Shown here: positions 58,534 to 64,000 of the stretch, one piece after another
Position numbering within the stretch: position 1 is the stretch's first letter
Layout: every line of letters begins with the position of its first letter
Assembly: GCA_014904985.1 (NCBI GenBank)
Contig: MU129007.1
Coordinates: 1-64,000 of the forward strand
Length of the DNA stretch: 64,000 bases
Source of the DNA: Hydnum rufescens UP504
Lineage: Eukaryota > Basidiomycota > Agaricomycetes > Cantharellales > Hydnaceae
Direction: 5' to 3'
The notes under the pieces: generated by a model
The model's database searches: none
Told to the model about the DNA's origin: nothing
Seen by the model: only the letters and a program-made list of their open reading frames with translations
Translations under genes and position numbers: made by a program

Positions 58534-60220
58534 TCATTGAGTATAGGGCGTAACGTTACGTGGGAGGTAATCAAAGGACGAGCTGTTTCGAAGTTCCCTC
58601 GGGACTAGAATTCCGAGGTCTCTTCCCTTGTGTTTTCCATTACTGGGGCCGTCGCTGCGTTTTTTCCGGGGCCTTGGTGTACTGGTCCCGAGCTGGAAAT
58701 GCATGGGTACGTCACCGTATCGGCCGGATTTGGACCTAGTCTGAATACGACTCTCAGATACTTCGGTTGCTGAAGGTCCAGCGTCAGAGGGTCCGGAGTA
58801 GGATTTCGAGTTCAATGAAACAGTAAATGTAGTAAGTGAGGGATTAGACGTGGTAGTTTCAGAATCAGAGATGGAGGCGGCCTTGAGAGCCCATCGATGT
58901 GCAGTGTTTTCTATGCGTCGGGCTTCAATGCGTGGATCGAACATGGTTTTCTTCATCGTGTATCGCCGTTTCCAGGATATACTGGCGTGTTTGGCCGCCC
59001 ATGGATATATCTTAGTCTGCATGATCAGTGGATAGTAGAAGAGGGGAAGGGACGGTACGATTAGGGTTCATTAGTTCTACAGCCAGATATAACCTCGACC
59101 GAGGCAAAGTTTTAAAAAATTGGCACCATGGTGACGAGTTCCTTGTATATGATGCCCCACGACGGATTGAACAGGTGTGGGATATTGGCAGGGCAGCGCC
59201 TTGCAAGGTATTCGATGAGGTGTTCATCGTCTTCTTCCGTAAATTCGTTCCACCTTTAGTAGACGAAAGTACCGTCAATTTCATAGTGTATGGGGAAATC
59301 ACCAGCACACGCTCACAATCCGCCCGGTCCAGTCTCCGGCAACGTCGGTTTCAGCGACAAGCGAGCAGACTTTTCATTGATACAATGATCAACCCACTCC
59401 ATCGTCTCGACTGCCATGTCACATGGGTCAGAGTACCACGCTATTAGTGCCGGGTATTGTTCAGAAGAACACACGATCACTTGTGCATCACATTGTTCTG
59501 TAACGATTCTTCCGCCATACATCTAAATATATGAGTTCACGGCATCCACGAGGGAAGCAGTTAGCGTTGTTGGCAAACCATGAGATGGTGATAATAAACA
59601 GAACACACGTACCACGATTTTGAGTGGGAGGTCATGGGCCTCACACTTATCCAATGATTTGTGCAAAAATACTCGCAGGGGTTCTCCCATTTCCTCAACC
59701 ATTCGCGAGAAGATGGGCACAACGTCTTTGAAGCCTCTGATAGGCAATATGGTTCGTGCGAGGATGCATGCTGGGATGAATGTCCAAGAGACAATACAGA
59801 GATTGTGTTGCTCCGCAAACCATCGCCATTTGGACTTGAGCAACGTTTCTTCAGTTGTGCCCGGTTCGATCAGCATGTACTGAGGTACCAACGAGTCGGA
59901 GTAAAGTCTGATCACGTTGGGCTTGAGTACGTCAATCATCCCACCGTTTTCCTAAGAGTACCGGGGTGTAAGGCGTGCGGCGCTTCCATCCCTGCATCGA
60001 GGCCCGGTGGTGGGATGGACTCACTTGGATTAATATAGTGATCCAGTGCCTAACGGCCGGTGGGATAGATCTTTGCATGTAAAATATAGAATTAGAACCG
60101 GGGACATCGAAGAGCTACACGCGGGAAGGCAGCTGGTCAGTGCAGCGCGCATCGTTCCTATCACAGGATGCAGGAACACACCAAACACTGGAATACAGGG
60201 CTCCCATCATCAAGGGACAT
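58534..60220 (-). CDS. BRCT-Myb protein, Rap1-like telomere factor
   Basis: Spliced minus-strand gene. Start MSLDDGSPVFQCL, then BRCT-type blocks (LFDVPGSNSIFYMQRSIPPA, ENGGMIDVLKPNVIRLYS, LCIVSWTFIPACI) and a second BRCT-like unit (GEPLRVFLHKSLDKCEAHDL, GGRIVTEQCDAQVIVCSS, AVETMEWVDHCI). Next is a Rap1-type Myb domain: NEFTEEDDEHLIEYLARRC, IIYKELV, YPWAAKHASISWKRRY, FDPRIE. The tail is Ser/Thr-rich and basic. BRCT followed by this Myb type is the arrangement of Rap1, which binds or is recruited to telomeres. No C-terminal RCT domain is visible before the stop. Divergent from the ZIP gene with 123 bp between starts. Confidence 0.7.
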
Positions 60221-60343
60221 GATTCCGACCCCGGAGGCGAGTTGAAACAGGTGGCTGGCCAGGAAACGGTCGTACAAGCTGTCAAGACGCGCTGAATGTT
60301 AGCTCCACGTGCACCGGCAAACTCCAGGCACGTACCAATTGCC
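60221..60343. promoter_or_regulatory. Bidirectional promoter of Rap1-like and ZIP genes
   Basis: Only 123 bp separate the two divergent start codons, so both genes must be driven from this interval or from within each other's 5' ends. Confidence 0.45.
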
Positions 60344-61631
60344 ATGGCCCTACTCAATGTTCTCGTTCTCTCGGTAGTGCTTGGAGCGTCATCGTTTCTA
60401 TTTGGGCTCCTTCCGTTAGTCGTCGCCTTTTCTCGTGAGTCTTCTGTACCATTGAGCACGCGGAAGTATTCTCATTATCACCACTCATCGTATCGCAACT
60501 GGCCCAGGCAAGAATCTTGCCCGTTTATCCATCTTCGGGACTGGACTCCTTCTCGGAGCTGCGGTGGGAGTAATAATTCCCGAGTGCGTGGGCCATTTAT
60601 TCAATCAATGACACTAAAGCTAATGCAAATGCAGAGGCATTGAAACTGTGTATGCACATCGTCAATCTCTAGCCAAAGATACGCCAGATATCCATTCAGA
60701 ACCTCCTACACTCAAAATTGCTCTTTCTTTGCTGTCTGGTTTCACCCTAATGCTCATTATCGAGCAAGCTGCAGCCCATTTCTCCACCTCCCAGTTGCGG
60801 CCTAATGCAACATCTCTCAACGGTCCGCATTTCGTCCACAGCAGCATATCACTCTCTCAACCACTATCTCCCACTATGACAGCGTCAATAGCGGGCGATG
60901 ATATGGAGCCGGACATTGACGCTGAAGTCGCGGCTCTCGAGAACGGCAAATCGGCGACCTGGAGATCTGGAGATGATATATTACGAGTCGGACACCCTGA
61001 CCGTAAAGATCCAAAGCTGATGACAGTCGGCCTTATAATCCACTCTCTTGCTGACGGGCTGGCCCTCGGAGCCAGCGTAGCTTCAGCGTCTACGTCAAGG
61101 AATGAGTCCTCCAGTGCCGGGTTTTCTGGTCTTTCATTCGTGGTCTTTGCAGCCATTGCATTGCACAAAGGTGCGCCCAGGCCCCTGGCCGACTTGATAT
61201 CCATTCCTGTAACTGAGGCATTCCATCGCTGCTCCCTTTCGTTTCGATCTAATATAGCTCCTGCATCCTTCGCTCTCTCCAGTACCTTGACGCCTTACCT
61301 TCCTCCACGCATCGTGCGCGCGCATCTGGCCGCATTCTCCTTCGCAGCACCCATGAGTGCCATCGTCAGCTACTCCGCACTCACGTGGTTCGGCATCCCC
61401 ACGTCCCCAGACGAAACGAGTGCCTCGACTGGGATCGCATTACTCTTCTCGGGTGGGACATTTTTGTATGTTGCAACGCTCCTCACGCCACTATCTGCGG
61501 ATGCGCATGCACATGTGGGGGAGCCGTCAACCGCGGAGGCCGGTCTCCACCGCTGGGGCCGCCTAGCTCTAATAATATGCGGAATGTTCACTCCTGCTAT
61601 GATCGCAGGTCTCGTTGGGCATGGACATTGA
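60344..61631 (+). CDS. ZIP family zinc transporter (ZIP9/SLC39A9-like)
   Basis: Three exons, about 390 residues. Helix 1 is LNVLVLSVVLGASSFLFGLL; the next exon gives GTGLLLGAAVGVIIPEGIE. After a variable acidic loop (DMEPDIDAEVAALENG) come the metal-binding helix GLIIHSLADGLALGASVA, FVVFAAIALHKGA, and helices ending with IICGMFTPAMIAGLVGHGH. The HSLADG His/Asp and HKG His are intact. ZIP9-type carriers move zinc from the secretory pathway or outside into the cytosol. Two decayed relatives lie at 49206-50040 and 62715-62895, so this is the working copy. Confidence 0.85.
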
Positions 61632-61846
61632 TACAAACATTTTGAATACTGGACATTGAGGATAGCCTGTATGTACAAGTACAGTAATTTAATAGTTTTC
61701 CGGCAGTCGCCGTTACTGTACAGGCTTGGCCATTTGAATCCGAACTCAACCTCTTGCGGATTCGCTCAACAGCGTTAGGTATGTTAGATCTCCTTTTTTC
61801 CGTCCAGCGTCGTACTTATGCCGTGTGATTGTTTCAGTTATTCAAA

Positions 61847-62642
61847 ATGGTCCGGTATGCCGCTGCTCCCTCCTACAGTAACCCGGAGAAAAGTTAGTCA
61901 GTTCTTCTATTTACTCGAGAATTTCTGACCATGGTCCCGCCATGTCTAGTCGCGCATTCACGGGGCGAGTACGTGCGCACGCACTTCAAAAATATGCGTG
62001 AAGTTGCGGCTGCTTTGACCGGTTCGTCTCATTCTAGTATTGATTTATCGCGGTACTGAGAGTATCGTTCAGGTCTCAAATTGACCAAAGCCTATACCTA
62101 CCTTGCCGATGTCCAGGAACACAAGCAAGTTATTCCCTTCACTCGGTTTAATGGCGGTGTGGGGCGTGCAAGTCAGGCAAAGCAGTTCGGGCGAACCCAA
62201 GGTGGGCATAAATCCGTATTACGACCCGGTTCTTGCACTAAGCACTCTATACAGGTCGTTGGCCCGAGAAGTCTTGCAAATTCATCCTCCGTTTGCTGAA
62301 GAATGCGGAGTCCAATGCGGACAAAAAATCTCTCGATACGGAAGAACTGATCATCAGGAGCATTGTGGTCCAGCAAGCTCCGGTGAGCATGGTTGTCCCT
62401 TGCCGACGTTTACTGCGTATATTTAACGGTTATCTTAGAAAACACGTCGTCGCACATACCGTGCGCATGGTCGCATTAACCCATATCAGGGCCACCCTTG
62501 TCACATCGAAGTCATTCTCGGTGTTTCCGATACCGAGGTTCCCCGCAACAAAGATAAGGATGCGGTTAGCGTAGGGAGCCTTCACGGGTTGAACAGGAGG
62601 CAGGTAGCTCAGAAGCGGATTCAGGCTGTTCGATCTGCGTAA
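61847..62642 (+). CDS. rpl17: 60S ribosomal protein L17 (uL22)
   Basis: Five short exons. Start [15 protein letters not shown], then [110 protein letters not shown] and a basic C-terminus ending [10 protein letters not shown]. These cover the whole uL22 fold lining the ribosomal exit tunnel. A likely 5' UTR intron (donor near 61777, acceptor near 61837) precedes the ATG, as often in fungal ribosomal protein genes. It lies between the intact ZIP gene and a ZIP tail relic. All introns are GT-AG and short. Confidence 0.9.
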
Positions 62643-62714
62643 ATTGCTTGACTCTGTTATCTACCGCTCGCATTATGTGTGTATGACTACTACGACTTAT
62701 GCACTTATGCTTGA

Positions 62715-62895
62715 TCAACTCGTTCTTCCAACTCGGGGATGTCCCTGCAGCCGCTGACCACCACCACTGGGGCCACTTGGCTCTAATATGCGGAATGTTC
62801 ACTCCCGACTGTGGTTGCAGGCGTCATAGCCATGGAGATTGATACAAAGATTTAAATATTGGATATCGAGGATAGCCCAAGTAGCGTATATGAAT
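62715..62895 (+). pseudogene. ZIP C-terminal relic
   Basis: Nucleotide similarity to the end and 3' flank of the ZIP gene (61500-61680): shared gccgctgac/ccgctgggg-type blocks, atatgcggaatgttcactcc, attgatacaa and gaggatagcc, in the same orientation. Too short and frameshifted to encode anything. It lies about 290 bp from the Aurora pseudogene, matching the Aurora-ZIP gap at 48908-49205. Confidence 0.7.
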
Positions 62896-63183
62896 GTATT
62901 TGACAGGTAATTATGTCGTGCCATCAGTCTGTGAAGAGGGCGATGATCAAGCCTGGCAATGAAGGGGTTCCCTAGCTATACAGGCAATAAGTGTTCCTGA
63001 CGTGGAAAGAGCCAAGATTCCTGGGAAGAGCCATAAATCGAGATGGAAGCCAGGAGACGACGGAAAGTTCCAAGAGGAAAGAGTATCACAATTGGAGCCC
63101 AGCGATACTAAAGTATCGGATTGAGTCGAGGGGTACCGGGAGAGAGACCACCTACAATGAACGGCAGACTCGTGTTCAGAGGG

Positions 63184-64000
63184 GGGAGGATTGAAGCGCA
63201 AGATCCAGGGATTCGGAGAATGTAGTACAGCTCGAGTCGGTCCTTTGGATTGTGCTGGAGTAACTGGATGGCAAACGGGTTCGCATTTCATGGTGTCGAC
63301 GGAACACTTGCCTTCCGAATCAAATCTTTGGCCTCTCTAGAGAGGCAATCTGTCAAGGTGTACGGCGCGCATCCGGGCGCCTGAGAGGACCAAGCCACAA
63401 TGCCGAATGAGACGCTCAGCAGCGACAGCAAGAATGACACAGATCATCTGATAAAGGGCCGCACGATTTCGGGATTCCTTATCGGGGTGTGAAGCGCGCG
63501 GAAAGCGCTGGGCGAGGGAGAAATTCATACCTGGATTTGAAAAGAGAAGACGGGGATCATCAAGAGCGGGCCCGCATCACAGGGATCAAGAAAATCAGGC
63601 GCCGTGCAATGACTGCAAAGTAGGTCATTTACATCAATACGCTCAGCGCCCAGTTACCGACCTTGGATGAATATCCCTTCTTTTTAATTATCTCACGAGG
63701 ATGTAACTCAGCGCCCCGCAATATGTTTTCGCCTTGCAGGCAGCATCACAATAGGGAGATCAGTACGGAGAGAGACAGGAGATGGAGTGCACACTCTAAC
63801 CAATGGCAGCGATCTCCAGTTGATCATCGATGGTAAAGAGCAAATTCCCCGGCTTGATATCACGATGTTTACTGTGCGAATACATGCTCGCGCCCGTGAT
63901 TTGGTCCATATACTGTACTAGTCAAAAGGTCGGGCCGAAAGCGATAAGAGACTTATCACGGGGAAATGTATACAGGACCACGACCACCGGGAGTCAAGCG
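63184..64000 (-). pseudogene. Aurora kinase pseudogene, continues past window end
   Basis: Inverted relic of 47197-48907. Near 63960-63830 the minus strand reads MDQITGASMYSHSKHRDIKP, missing the IIH before HRD. GN replaces EN, and the DFGW region is changed, with a stop just after. The T-loop copy is frameshifted (YCGALSYI). The C-terminal exon reads NPWILRFNPPPSE. Intergenic sequence beyond the stop also matches 48908-49080. Multiple disabling changes make this a pseudogene even if some indels are sequencing errors. Confidence 0.85.

Overview
The window looks like nuclear DNA of a basidiomycete fungus, most likely an Agaricomycete. Genes carry many short GT-AG introns. A DUF6533 membrane protein and an O-fucosyltransferase-like type II membrane protein of basidiomycete type are present, together with a CYP53-like P450, a NoxB-like NADPH oxidase and a Plavaka/CACTA transposase relic. 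No bacterial, phage or CRISPR signal is seen.

The window has two compartments. Positions 1 to about 24,080 are a repeat island that is strongly depleted in CpG. It holds two copies of a degraded gag/protease retroelement fragment (1-2050 and 5972-8423), an 844-bp LTR family (3021-3863 and a solo LTR at 21294-22137), a 4.4-kb near-perfect palindrome (8424-12788) with terminal hairpins and AGACATGTCT-type arrays, and a diverged single-arm relative of that palindrome next to an unknown ORF (18236-20915). A CpG-containing insert of about 1.7 kb carrying a broken SEA/GATOR-type WD-repeat gene lies at 13736-15425. Several tandem repeats and a Plavaka-like transposase relic (23478-23952) complete the island.

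From about 24,100 onward the DNA is CpG-rich and gene-dense. In order: CYP53-like P450 (+), NoxB-like oxidase (-), four-finger zinc-finger regulator (+), small disordered conserved protein (-), BBC1/AIM3-like actin-patch protein (+), O-fucosyltransferase-like protein (-), a Tc1/mariner-type MITE, DUF6533 protein (-), Aurora kinase (+), ZIP transporter relic (-), hypothetical protein (-), KIN17 (+), formamidase (-), an uncertain gene region, a BRCT-Myb Rap1-like protein (-), ZIP transporter (+), ribosomal protein L17/uL22 (+), a ZIP tail relic (+) and an Aurora pseudogene (-) running off the end.

The two most notable structures are the giant palindrome and an inverted segmental duplication. 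In the duplication, Aurora-ZIP at 47-50 kb is mirrored at 60-64 kb, and the two copies decayed reciprocally: the working Aurora gene survives on one side and the working ZIP gene on the other. The sequence also shows signs of residual long-read indel errors (the first 1.26 kb, and single-base frameshifts in otherwise conserved genes). Broken genes here should therefore be checked against reads before being called pseudogenes. All gene models come from reading splice sites and frames by eye.
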